64,000 nt of DNA, taken from positions 372,001 through 436,000 of the forward strand of contig JAUIKS010000003.1 of assembly GCA_030430565.1 (NCBI GenBank), read 5' to 3'. Each line of letters starts with the position of its first letter. The stretch's first letter is position 1. A program made the translations under genes and the position numbers. The notes under the pieces are model-generated. The model saw only the letters and a program-made list of their open reading frames with translations, made no database searches and had not been told where the DNA came from. The stretch comes from Polyangia bacterium. Its GTDB lineage: Bacteria; Myxococcota_A; Polyangia; Nannocystales; Nannocystaceae. Shown here in pieces: positions 56,120-64,000 of this stretch.

Positions 56120-57544
56120 ATGAGCGGCAGGACACTCCCACACAACGTAGAGGCCGAGGCCGCGGTGCTCGGCGGCGTGCTCCTGCGCGGCGAGCAGGCG
56201 CTGTACGACGTCCAGGACATCGTGCGCGACGAGGACTTTTATGTCCCCGCGTTCCAGGCGGTGTTCAAGGCGATGACGCTGCTCGCCGAGCGCCAGGAGC
56301 CGATCGATGTCGTGACGCTCGAGGCCCAGCTGCGCGGGACGGGGCAGCTGCGCATCGTCGGCGGCATCGAGGCGCTCACGAAGCTCAGCGATCGCTACGC
56401 GACGAGCCACAATATCGCGCACCACGCCGAGCTGATCCGAAAGACAGCTACGGTGCGCAACCTCGTGATCGCGGCCCGCGAGGTCGCGGAGGACGGCATG
56501 GGCGAGCTCGAGTCGCCCGAGGAGTTCGTCGACGAGGCCGAGAAGAAGATCATGGCGGTCAACGCCCGCGGCCGCCGCACCAACTACGTGTCGGCGCGCG
56601 AACTCGTCCACGAGGTCTTCGAAAAAGTCGCGGAGCGCAGCAAGCGGACCGACAAGATCACCGGCATCCGCACCTACTTTAACCAGCTCGACGAGATGAC
56701 CGCGGGCCTGCAGCCGGGTGATCTGATCATCTTGGCCGCGCGACCCTCGATGGGAAAAACGGCGTTCGCGCTCAACCTCGCGCAGGCCGCGTGTGTTCCG
56801 CAGGCGCGCCATCTGGAGCTCCCGCCGGACGAGCAGCCGCTTGTTCACCCGGTGCTGTTCTTCAGCCTCGAGATGGGCGGCGCGCAGCTGGTCGAGCGTA
56901 TCCTGTGCGCCGAGGCGCGCGTCGACGCCCAGAAGCTGCGCACGGGGCAGTTCGTCGAGCACGACTTCCGTCAGCTGGTCAACGCGGCCGACCGCATCTC
57001 GCAGGCCAAGCTGTACGTCGACGACGGCGCCGCGCCCTCGATCCTCGATATCCGCGCGCGCGCGCGTCGGTTTCGCGACGACAAGACGATCTTTGACCGC
57101 GAGGGCCAGATCGGGCTGATCATGGTCGATTACCTCCAGCTGGCGCGGGGCGGAAAGAACCACCACTCGCGCGAGCAGGAGATCAGCGAGATTTCGCGCG
57201 GGCTCAAGGCGATGGCGAAGGAGCTCAACCTCCCCGTCATCGCGCTGTCGCAGCTCAATCGCGCGGTCGACAGCCGCGCGGACCACCGCCCGATGATGTC
57301 CGACCTGCGCGAGTCTGGCGCGATCGAGCAGGACGCCGACGTGATCATGTTTATCTACCGCGCCGAGCGCTACTTGACCGCCGAGGCGTCTGAGGCGGAG
57401 CGTTCGGCCGTCGAGAACAAGGCCGAGATCATCATCGGCAAGCAGCGCAACGGGCCGATCGGCACGGTGCACCTGAATTTCATCAAGCACCACACGCGCT
57501 TCGAGAACCCGGTCTACGGAGACGCGGGTGGCTTCGGTCCGTAG
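56120..57544 (+). CDS. dnaB: Replicative DNA helicase
   Basis: The protein has 474 residues from ATG 56120. The N-terminal DnaB domain is RTLPHNVEAEAAVLGGVLLR ... DFYVPAFQAVFKAM. The RecA-like C-terminal domain has Walker A ARPSMGKTAFALNLAQAA, Walker B LIMVDYLQLARGG, ALSQLNRAVDSRADHRPMMS, then DLRESGAIEQDADVIMFIYR, and the arginine-finger region KQRNGPIGTVHLNFIKHHTR. Between Walker A and FFSLEMGG is a short insertion (RHLELPPDEQPLVHPVL) not seen in E. coli. There is no intein. It unwinds DNA at the replication fork as a hexamer. Confidence 0.97.
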   Translation: MSGRTLPHNVEAEAAVLGGVLLRGEQALYDVQDIVRDEDFYVPAFQAVFKAMTLLAERQEPIDVVTLEAQLRGTGQLRIVGGIEALTKLSDRYATSHNIAHHAELIRKTATVRNLVIAAREVAEDGMGELESPEEFVDEAEKKIMAVNARGRRTNYVSARELVHEVFEKVAERSKRTDKITGIRTYFNQLDEMTAGLQPGDLIILAARPSMGKTAFALNLAQAACVPQARHLELPPDEQPLVHPVLFFSLEMGGAQLVERILCAEARVDAQKLRTGQFVEHDFRQLVNAADRISQAKLYVDDGAAPSILDIRARARRFRDDKTIFDREGQIGLIMVDYLQLARGGKNHHSREQEISEISRGLKAMAKELNLPVIALSQLNRAVDSRADHRPMMSDLRESGAIEQDADVIMFIYRAERYLTAEASEAERSAVENKAEIIIGKQRNGPIGTVHLNFIKHHTRFENPVYGDAGGFGP

Positions 57545-57598
57545 CGGAGCAAGAGCGAGGCGGGCTGCGCTGGTTGCGCTGTAGCGACCTGGGTGAAC

Positions 57599-57642
57599 GC
57601 CGGTTTCTCAGGAAAACGGCCCTGTCTAGCTACCTGGACAGG
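57599..57642 (+). promoter_or_regulatory. Two adjacent hairpins between dnaB and kinase gene
   Basis: Hairpin 1: GCCG-G-TTTC / GAAA-A-CGGC around TCAG (57599-57620). Hairpin 2: CCTGTC / GACAGG with a 10-nt spacer (57621-57642). Neither has a T-tract. Hairpin 2 has the TGTC/GACA half-sites of the dispersed palindrome at wider spacing. Confidence 0.4.
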
Positions 57643-57669
57643 TACCGACCGTGATAGGGTCACTGCGCC

Positions 57670-58689
57670 ATGGCGATCCCGGAACGGATCGGCGAGTTCA
57701 ACGTAAGCGGCCTTCTGGGTAAGGGCGCGATGGGCGAGGTCTATGAAGGCCACGACAAAAAGTTGAACCGTCGTGTCGCTATCAAGATCCTGGGGCGAAA
57801 GCACCGAGAGTCCGAGGAGTTTAAGCAGCGGTTCCAACGCGAGGGCCGCGCGCTCGCGTCCATGAATCACCCCAACGTCGTCCAGATCTACACGACGGAC
57901 GAGTACGAGGGGCGACCGTACATGGCGATGGAGTTCCTCGAGGGCGAGGACCTTGGCGTCTCGCTCAAGAAGAAGGGACCGCTCAACCCCGGCGACGCGG
58001 CCGAGGTGATCCGGCAGTCCGCGATCGGCCTGGCCGAGGCGCAGCGCGCCGGCGTGGTCCACCGCGACGTGAAGCCCTCGAACCTCGTGGTCAGCAAGGG
58101 CATGGTCAAGGTCACTGACTTCGGCCTGGCCAAGGCGCTCGAGGAGGACATGTCGATCACCGCGACCGGCGTGTTCGTCGGCACGCCCGACTACCTGGCG
58201 CCCGAGCAGGCGATGGGCAAGGAGGTCGACGCCAAGGCGGACATCTACGCGCTCGGCTGCTCGATGTTTCACATGTGCAGCGGGCACCCGCCGTTTCGCA
58301 AGGGCGGCGCCGACGACCACTACACCGCGGTCGTTCGTCGGCATCTCAAGGCCGAGCGCCCCGAGCTCAAGCTCGAGATCAAGGGCTTCGACGAGCAGCT
58401 CTCGGACCTCTGTCGACGGATGATGAGCCGGCGCCCCGACGTGCGCCCGAGCTACGACGAGCTCACCGAGGTGCTCGGCGAGATTTCACGACGTCTCGGC
58501 GGTCGGATCCCGCCGCGGCACGAGCAGATCGAGGCGCGGGGTGAAGACTCGCTCGCCGGCCCGGTCGTCCCCGCGCAGGTCGAGGTCCAGGGGCAGTCGT
58601 CGCGCTTGACCACGATCATCGCGGTCGGCGTCGGCGTGACGATCGGCATCGGCGTCGGCATCGTGTTCGCGCTGCTCAACACGACCTGA
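57670..58689 (+). CDS. Tail-anchored eukaryote-like Ser/Thr protein kinase
   Basis: The protein has 339 residues from ATG 57670. The Hanks kinase domain covers residues about 8-280: G-loop [19 protein letters not shown] (Lys), catalytic loop [15 protein letters not shown] in [10 protein letters not shown], activation segment [14 protein letters not shown] short linker leads to one C-terminal hydrophobic helix ([20 protein letters not shown]) and then LLNTT. There is no extracellular sensor domain: the helix is at the very end, so the kinase is tail-anchored facing the cytoplasm. The substrate is unknown. The next gene starts 17 bp later and may be cotranscribed. Confidence 0.93.
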   Translation: MAIPERIGEFNVSGLLGKGAMGEVYEGHDKKLNRRVAIKILGRKHRESEEFKQRFQREGRALASMNHPNVVQIYTTDEYEGRPYMAMEFLEGEDLGVSLKKKGPLNPGDAAEVIRQSAIGLAEAQRAGVVHRDVKPSNLVVSKGMVKVTDFGLAKALEEDMSITATGVFVGTPDYLAPEQAMGKEVDAKADIYALGCSMFHMCSGHPPFRKGGADDHYTAVVRRHLKAERPELKLEIKGFDEQLSDLCRRMMSRRPDVRPSYDELTEVLGEISRRLGGRIPPRHEQIEARGEDSLAGPVVPAQVEVQGQSSRLTTIIAVGVGVTIGIGVGIVFALLNTT

Positions 58690-58705
58690 GAGCTCGTGAG
58701 ACCTC

Positions 58706-59776
58706 GTGAGCTCATCAGGTGACAGGACGACCGCGGCGGCGCGGCGGCGTGGCGCGGCCGTGCTGGCGCAGCTCAGCCTGCGGGCGGACGCGATCGCCGA
58801 TCAGCTCGCGCGCACCCAAGGGTTGGTCGCGTGGGATCGCGAGCAGATCATCGGCAAGGCCCAGCGCGCGCTCACCGAGCTGCAGGGCCGTACGCTCCGC
58901 GGTCCGTTCGGCGGCGCGCCCGTGCACGTGATCGAGCGAAGGCAGCAGCCGCTGGAGTGCCTCGCGGTGGTCTGGGACCAGCTGCTGCGGGGCCGCGCTG
59001 TGCACGTGAGCGCCGAGCCGCGCGCGTGCCCGGCGGCGCTCGAGCTGCTCGCGGGGGAGCGGCTGCCGCTCGGCGGCGCGCTCACGCTCGAGGGTGAAGA
59101 CGCCGAGCCGCCCGACCTGGCGACGCGCGAGCTCGTCGGGGTCACGCCCGCGCACACGCGCGTGGCGATCGTGCTCGACGACACCGATCGCGAGCTGGCG
59201 GCGTACATCCTCGCGCGCGTCTCGCTGCGGCGCTCGGGGCTCGACCCGCGCGCCGTGAAGCGCGTGTTTATCAGCGGCGGGCAGGCGCGTCTCGAGCGGC
59301 ACCTGCGGCGGCTGTGGGTCGGCGCGACGGTCGGCGCGCCGCAGGATCCCGAGATGTTCGCGGGGCCGGTCGACGCCACGATCGCGAGCAAGTTCCTGGC
59401 GGCCCACGAGCGCTGGGCGGCGGCTGCGGGCGTCGAGGTGCTGTGCCCGGGCGGACGGCTGCACATCGGCGGTGACAGCCGCAGCTACTTGGCGCCCGCG
59501 CTGCTGCGCGTCGAGTGGCCGCCCGCTGACCCTCTGTTCGCGCTCTCGGACGACGACGCGGGCTGGGTGGGGCCGGTGCTGATGATTCATCCGTTTGCGA
59601 GCGCGGCCGCGATCGATGTCGCGCTCGCCGACGGCGATGTCGCGGTCGAGCGCCGCTTGATCATCGGTCCGCGCCGGCGCTCGCGGAAGGGCGTCGATCC
59701 CGACTTGCCCCAGAGCCAGGGCGCTCTGATGCTCGAGCGTCTGCCGCCGGGCTTACCCGCGCCGCGCCCCGTCTGA
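58706..59776 (+). CDS. ALDH-fold pseudoenzyme (no catalytic Cys)
   Basis: The protein has 356 residues from GTG 58706. Residues 153-300 follow the C-terminal half of aldehyde dehydrogenases: IVLDDTDRELAAYILARVSL (cf. DADLxxAA), KRVFIS (cf. RVFV), LWVGATVGAPQDPEMFAGPV (cf. VGDPxDPxTxxGP), then YLAPALLRVEWPP (cf. YxxPTVL) and GPVLMIHPFASA (cf. GPVxxVxxF). Where the active-site GQxC should be it has SGLDP (178-182). The N-terminal half is only about 150 residues and lacks the usual NAD site. It is therefore probably a non-catalytic scaffold or binding protein. It sits 17 bp after the kinase gene and 31 bp before the SNF2 gene. Confidence 0.7.
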   Translation: MSSSGDRTTAAARRRGAAVLAQLSLRADAIADQLARTQGLVAWDREQIIGKAQRALTELQGRTLRGPFGGAPVHVIERRQQPLECLAVVWDQLLRGRAVHVSAEPRACPAALELLAGERLPLGGALTLEGEDAEPPDLATRELVGVTPAHTRVAIVLDDTDRELAAYILARVSLRRSGLDPRAVKRVFISGGQARLERHLRRLWVGATVGAPQDPEMFAGPVDATIASKFLAAHERWAAAAGVEVLCPGGRLHIGGDSRSYLAPALLRVEWPPADPLFALSDDDAGWVGPVLMIHPFASAAAIDVALADGDVAVERRLIIGPRRRSRKGVDPDLPQSQGALMLERLPPGLPAPRPV

Positions 59777-59807
59777 CAGCGAGCGGCGATCGTGATACCC
59801 ACGTGCG

Positions 59808-62800
59808 ATGCAGTCGCTGTTCGAAGCGGTGCGAGACGCCTGCGCCAAGCGGACCTGGTCCCAGGCGGTGGAGATCGTGCGCGCGGGCGGGGTCGTCGGC
59901 CAGGAGGCGGCGAAGGACGAGCTGTTGTTCCGGATCCGGGACCGCGCCATGGCGGTCTCGCCCACCGTCACGCTGTACCTCGATGAGGACGAGTGGGACT
60001 GCGACTGCCGGCTGCGGACCGACCCGTGTCGTCACGTCGCGGCCGCGATCATCGGGCTCAAGCGCGCGCGCGAGGCCGGCGAGCACCTGCCCTACGGCGA
60101 CGCCAAGACGGTGCGCGTCGGCTACCGGTTCACGCGCACGCCCCAGGGCCTGGCGTTCCGTCGGGTGCTGCTGCACAAGGACGGCAGCGAGACGCCCCTG
60201 CGCGAGAGCCTGATCGCCGCCAGCCAGACCACGGACCGGCTGACGCGCTCGCGCTCGCGCTCGCGGCAAAAGGGTCCAAACCTCAAGATCATCTCGTCGC
60301 AGGCCGACATGAAGATCGAGCTCGCGCTCGGCGCGAACCGACACGGCGTGCTGCCGCGGCCGCTGATGGCGAAGATCTTCAGCGAGCTCGCCGAGAGCCT
60401 CGAGATCACGCTCGACGGCGCCAAGGTCGACGTCGACTCGGCGCCGGTCCAGCTCGGCGTGCGGGTCTCGGACGCGAAGGACGGCGACGGCTTCGTCCTG
60501 CGGCTGACGCGGGACCGCTCGATCACCGAGGTCTTCAACAACGGCGTCGTGCTCTGCGGGCAGACGCTGCGGGCCTTCGGCGAGAGCAAGCTGACGCGTC
60601 GCGAGCTGCAGGCGCTCACCCGCGGCCAGCGCTATCGCGCGGATCAGGTCGCGCGCTTGGTGACCGAGGTCATCCCCTCGCTCTCGCGTCGGGTCGAGGT
60701 CAAGCTCCGGACCAAGCGCCTGCCGCAGCTCGAGGCCGCGAAGTTGCGGGTGTCTTTTAAGACATCTGGCGAGCCTGGCAGCGAGGTCATGTCGGTGCTG
60801 CCGACCCTGGTCTACGGCGACCCCCCGATCGCGCGGGTCGACGGCGCGCGCCTCGTGCTGCTCGGCGGCGGCGTGCCCAAGCGGAGCGAGCGCGCCGAGC
60901 GGAGCCTGCGGAGCAAGCTGCACGCCGAGCTCGGTCTGGTCCCGGGGCAGCAGTCGCGCTTCGCCGGGCCGGAGGCGGTGCGCTTCGTCGAGCGCATCCG
61001 GGCCTTCGGCGGCGACATCGTCGGCGACGCGCACCAGCGCTTTCGCCCGGTCGCCGGCCTCACCCCCGAGTTCCGCGCGCTCCCGGGCGGCGGCTTCGAT
61101 CTGCGCTTCCTCCGGATCGACACCGAAGTCGATGACGAGGACGAAGACGACGCGCTGGGTCGCGGCCAGGGCCAGGGCGGGGGGCCCTTCGACGGCCTCG
61201 CCGACGCCGAGCTGTTCGGGACCGCGGACCCCAAGCGCGTGCTCGAGGCCTGGCAGAACGGCGAGGAGATGGTGCCGCTGCTCGGCGGCGGCTGGGCGCC
61301 GCTGCCGACCGACTGGCTCGAGCGCTACGGCGAGCAGATCTTGTTCCTGCTGGCCGCGCGCGGCGACGACGGCGAGGTCGCGGCCTGGGCGACGCCCCAG
61401 CTCGCGCAGCTGTGCCGGGACCTCGAGCACCCGCCGACGCCCGAGCTGGCCGCGCTCGAGGCCCTGCTCGACGACTTCGCCGGGATCCCCGAGGCCGCGC
61501 TCCCTGACGACCTCAACGCGACCCTGCGTGATTATCAGCGGCGCGGCTTCGACTGGCTGAGCTTCCTGCGCAGCGTCGGGCTGGGGGCGATGCTCGCCGA
61601 CGACATGGGCCTCGGCAAGACGCTGCAGGCGCTGTGCGTGGTCAAGCCCGGTGAGCGCACGCTGATCGCCGCGCCGACCAGCGTGCTCCACAACTGGGCG
61701 TCCGAGATTCAGAAGTTCCGGCCGGCGCTGCGCGTCGGCGTCTACCACGGCCCCAAGCGCTCGCTCGACGATCCGGCGGACGCCGACGTCGTCCTGACGA
61801 CCTACGCGCTGCTGCGGCTCGACATCGAGGAGCTGAGCGCGCGGCGCTGGGACATGGTCGTGCTCGACGAGGCCCAGATGATCAAGAACCCCGAGAGCCA
61901 GGTCGCGCGCGCGGCCGTGCGCCTGCAGGCGGGCTTTCGCGTGACCTTGACCGGCACGCCCGTCGAGAACCGCCTCGAGGAGCTGTGGAGTCAGTTTCAC
62001 TTCCTCAACCCGGGGCTCCTGGGCGGGCGACGCGAATTCCAGAACGAGTACGCCAAGCCGATCGCCGGCGGCTCGGTCGAGGCCGCGCGCGAGCTCCGAG
62101 AGCGCATCCGGCCGTTCACGCTGCGGCGCCGTAAGCAGGAGGTCGCGCGCGAGCTCCCGCCGCGCACCGACGTCGTCCTGCGCTGCACGCTCTCGGAGCG
62201 CGAGCGCGGGGTCTACGACGCGATCCGGGCGGCGACGCAGAAAGAGGTCATCGAGCGCCTCCAGGCCGGCGGCGGGGTCTTGGCCGCGCTCGAGGCGCTG
62301 CTGCGCCTGCGGCAGGCCGCGTGCCATCGCGGGCTGCTGCCGGGGCAGGACGACGCGGACAGCTCTTCGAAGCTCGAGCTGTTGATGGAGACCCTCGACG
62401 AGGTCGTCGCCGAGGATCACCGCGCGCTCGTGTTCTCGCAGTGGACCGGCATGCTCGACCGGATCGAGCCGTGGCTCGAGCGCGCGGGCATCGAGTACCT
62501 GCGGCTCGACGGCAGCACGCGCGATCGAGCCGGCGTGGTCGAGCGCTTCCAGCGAGAGGACGGCCCGCCGGTGATGTTGATCTCGCTCAAGGCCGGCGGG
62601 ACCGGGCTCAACCTCACGCGGGCCGACAACGTGTTCTTGATGGACCCGTGGTGGAACCCGGCGGCCGAGGATCAGGCGGCCGATCGCGCCCACCGGATCG
62701 GGCAGGATCGACCCGTGCTCGTGCACCGCATGGTCGCGGCCGAGACCGTCGAGGAGCGGATCTTGGAGCTGCAGAAGCGCAAACGAGCGCTCTCGGACGC

Positions 62801-62867
62801 GGCCCTCGAGGGCGCCAACGCGGCGACCGCGATCACGCGCGACGACCTGCTCGCGCTCCTGCAGTGA
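59808..62867 (+). CDS. SWIM zinc finger + SNF2-family helicase/ATPase
   Basis: The protein has 1019 residues. Near residue 65 is a SWIM finger, [18 protein letters not shown] (CxC...CxH). The middle 100-560 region is a SNF2-associated bacterial domain with an acidic, Gln/Gly insertion ([19 protein letters not shown]). The SNF2 motor begins near residue 565: [14 protein letters not shown], motif [12 protein letters not shown], motif [13 protein letters not shown], motif [23 protein letters not shown]. The C-terminal helicase lobe has [38 protein letters not shown] and [16 protein letters not shown]. It is a DNA-dependent ATPase acting on DNA-protein complexes. The role in bacteria is unclear. 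Confidence 0.95.
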   Translation: MQSLFEAVRDACAKRTWSQAVEIVRAGGVVGQEAAKDELLFRIRDRAMAVSPTVTLYLDEDEWDCDCRLRTDPCRHVAAAIIGLKRAREAGEHLPYGDAKTVRVGYRFTRTPQGLAFRRVLLHKDGSETPLRESLIAASQTTDRLTRSRSRSRQKGPNLKIISSQADMKIELALGANRHGVLPRPLMAKIFSELAESLEITLDGAKVDVDSAPVQLGVRVSDAKDGDGFVLRLTRDRSITEVFNNGVVLCGQTLRAFGESKLTRRELQALTRGQRYRADQVARLVTEVIPSLSRRVEVKLRTKRLPQLEAAKLRVSFKTSGEPGSEVMSVLPTLVYGDPPIARVDGARLVLLGGGVPKRSERAERSLRSKLHAELGLVPGQQSRFAGPEAVRFVERIRAFGGDIVGDAHQRFRPVAGLTPEFRALPGGGFDLRFLRIDTEVDDEDEDDALGRGQGQGGGPFDGLADAELFGTADPKRVLEAWQNGEEMVPLLGGGWAPLPTDWLERYGEQILFLLAARGDDGEVAAWATPQLAQLCRDLEHPPTPELAALEALLDDFAGIPEAALPDDLNATLRDYQRRGFDWLSFLRSVGLGAMLADDMGLGKTLQALCVVKPGERTLIAAPTSVLHNWASEIQKFRPALRVGVYHGPKRSLDDPADADVVLTTYALLRLDIEELSARRWDMVVLDEAQMIKNPESQVARAAVRLQAGFRVTLTGTPVENRLEELWSQFHFLNPGLLGGRREFQNEYAKPIAGGSVEAARELRERIRPFTLRRRKQEVARELPPRTDVVLRCTLSERERGVYDAIRAATQKEVIERLQAGGGVLAALEALLRLRQAACHRGLLPGQDDADSSSKLELLMETLDEVVAEDHRALVFSQWTGMLDRIEPWLERAGIEYLRLDGSTRDRAGVVERFQREDGPPVMLISLKAGGTGLNLTRADNVFLMDPWWNPAAEDQAADRAHRIGQDRPVLVHRMVAAETVEERILELQKRKRALSDAALEGANAATAITRDDLLALLQ
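60751..60764. repeat. Dispersed palindrome TGTC-N6-GACA, copy 8
   Basis: TGTCTTTTAAGACA, a fully perfect 14-bp palindrome inside the SNF2 gene; its A+T-rich core is unlike surrounding codon use. Confidence 0.85.
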
Positions 62868-62937
62868 CAACAGCGCTCGCGGTCGCGATCGCGGTCGCGC
62901 GCGCGGGCGCTTGACCCCTCGCCCCGGCGGTGCTCCG

Positions 62938-64000
62938 ATGGCGGCGATGGACGACCACAGCGAGGCGAAGCAGAGCGCGGACGAGCCAGGCCAGGACGAG
63001 CAGGAGCTGCGCGCGGTCGAGGAGGCGAGCGCCGAGCTGGCCGCCGCGCTCTGGAGCGTGCTCGACGGGACCGCCGACGCGCTGCCCGGGGAGCTGTCGG
63101 CGGAGCTGAACCAGAGCTTGGGCAGCGCGCTCGGTGACGTCGGGCCGTCCTACGTCTCGCTGCGCCGCGCGGGTCGACAGCTCGCGGCCTCCTGGGGGGC
63201 GGGCGAGGGGCACGGCGAGGCGCTCGCGGCCGCGCTCACCCGCGCGCGCGGGCAGCTTAAAGACGACGCCGCCCGCAGCTCGGTCGACGCCATCGAGCTG
63301 TGCCTGACCGGCGACTACTTCGAGGTCGACATGGCCAACCGCGCCGCGAGCAAGCAGCTGCTCGCCAACCTGCACCGCGGCGTCCGGGGGATCGAGCTCA
63401 GCGACGGCAAGGGCGGCGTGTTCCGGGTCTGCCCGACGACCGCGATCGCGACCAACCGCAAGCACGAGAAGTGGGTCGAGCAGGCGCGTCAGCAGCTCAA
63501 GCTGACCGCGAACGACCTCAAGCGCCCGCCGGTCAAGGTCCGCAGCTTCACCGGCGCGCAGCTGCTCGCGCGCCGCGAGGACGGCGCGCCGCCGATCGAC
63601 TTCCTGCTGCGCGGCAAGCCGCTGGTCTCGCCATCAGATGTCTCCAAAGACATGGTCGAAGAGCTCGAGCGGCTGTGGGGCGACTACCTGATCCGCAGCG
63701 TGCAGCCCGACGGGCGCATGCTCTACATCTACTACCCGAGCCGCGGCGTCGAGGACAAGAAGCGCAACAACATGATCCGGCAGTGGATGGCCTCGCTCGC
63801 GCTCGTGCGCATGGCCAACTTCCGCCGCAGCGACAAGAAGCGCGCCAAGCAGCTCGCGCGCCTCGCCGAGGACAACATCCGCTACAACCTGCGGACCTTC
63901 TACCACGCGACCGGCAACCTCGGCCTGATCGAGTACAACAAGAAGGTCAAGCTCGGCGCCGTCGCGCTCGCGGTGATGTCGATCATGGAGCACCCGCAGC
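62938..64000 (+). CDS. Unknown protein, 3' end outside window
   Basis: 354 codons are visible from ATG 62938 (ATG 62947 possible) to the window edge. The N-terminus is acidic (DEPGQDEQELRAVEEASAEL). The middle is Gln/Arg/Leu helical. Later RSVQPDGRMLYIYYPSRGVE, then DNIRYNLRTFYHATGNLGLI and EYNKKVKLGAVALAVMSIME. The last part resembles a helical-toroid (alpha/alpha barrel) repeat, where short helices alternate with KLGAxAL; this is a weak impression and the rest is needed. It starts 70 bp after the SNF2 gene. No signal peptide. Confidence 0.65.
   Translation, partial: MAAMDDHSEAKQSADEPGQDEQELRAVEEASAELAAALWSVLDGTADALPGELSAELNQSLGSALGDVGPSYVSLRRAGRQLAASWGAGEGHGEALAAALTRARGQLKDDAARSSVDAIELCLTGDYFEVDMANRAASKQLLANLHRGVRGIELSDGKGGVFRVCPTTAIATNRKHEKWVEQARQQLKLTANDLKRPPVKVRSFTGAQLLARREDGAPPIDFLLRGKPLVSPSDVSKDMVEELERLWGDYLIRSVQPDGRMLYIYYPSRGVEDKKRNNMIRQWMASLALVRMANFRRSDKKRAKQLARLAEDNIRYNLRTFYHATGNLGLIEYNKKVKLGAVALAVMSIMEHPQ
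63639..63652. repeat. Dispersed palindrome TGTC-N6-GACA, copy 9
   Basis: ATGTC-TCCAAA-GACAT (63638-63653), inside the partial gene at the window end. Confidence 0.8.

Noticed and set aside
59661..62870. 1069-codon leftward ORF
   Set aside because: It is antisense to the SNF2 gene, which has all helicase motifs.

Overview
The window is about 70% G+C by eye and looks like a deltaproteobacterial/Myxococcota chromosome, most likely of the Nannocystaceae type (Plesiocystis, Enhygromyxa, Nannocystis). Three things point there. Many secreted lipoproteins carry long Thr/Ser/Gly linkers after the lipobox. A metalloprotease carries a MYXO-CTERM-like tail. DUF1592/DUF1552 pairs, eukaryote-like Ser/Thr kinases and hybrid histidine kinases sit among housekeeping genes. 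The taxonomic call is an inference from gene content. No CRISPR array, prophage, insertion sequence or rRNA was seen.

Layout. 1-12.8 kb holds surface lipoproteins (FG-GAP repeats, beta-helix, NigD-like, DUF5648), a CNNM/CBS transporter, a ferritin-like protein, a PAS histidine kinase and a translationally coupled DUF1592/DUF1552 pair. 13-19.2 kb holds a BarA-like hybrid kinase and a leucine-rich lipoprotein overlapping a MYXO-CTERM gluzincin metalloprotease. 19.3-25 kb is mixed: bPH2 membrane protein, SDR (ketosphinganine-reductase-like), pyrF, serine hydrolase, a broken Sel1-like gene and a STAS pair. 25.1-31 kb is a leftward run of five closely spaced genes: three related lipoproteins, an unknown protein and an exported-looking D-2-hydroxyacid dehydrogenase. 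31-34.8 kb is a Tol system (tolQ, tolR, tolA/tonB-like, tolB) without a visible pal.

34.8-40.2 kb holds Ppx/GppA, a PHP phosphoesterase, and a two-gene module that is the most novel-looking unit in the window: an MlaF-MlaE (ATPase-permease) fusion followed by a membrane-anchored TULIP/BPI-like protein. 40.2-49.1 kb holds pntB-pntA, moaC, glmS and an inactive/active pair of M16 peptidases. 49.5-57.5 kb is housekeeping: tRNA-Gln, prs, rplY, pth, a membrane pyrophosphatase, rpsF-rpsR-rplI and dnaB. 57.7-64 kb holds a tail-anchored Ser/Thr kinase, an ALDH-like pseudoenzyme, a SWIM-SNF2 helicase and a partial unknown protein.

Across the window a gapped palindrome, TGTC-N6-GACA, occurs nine times perfectly, in coding and intergenic DNA, far above what base composition would give. 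No annotated gene family explains it. Most long ORFs on the opposite strand are frame shadows caused by high GC and were left out.
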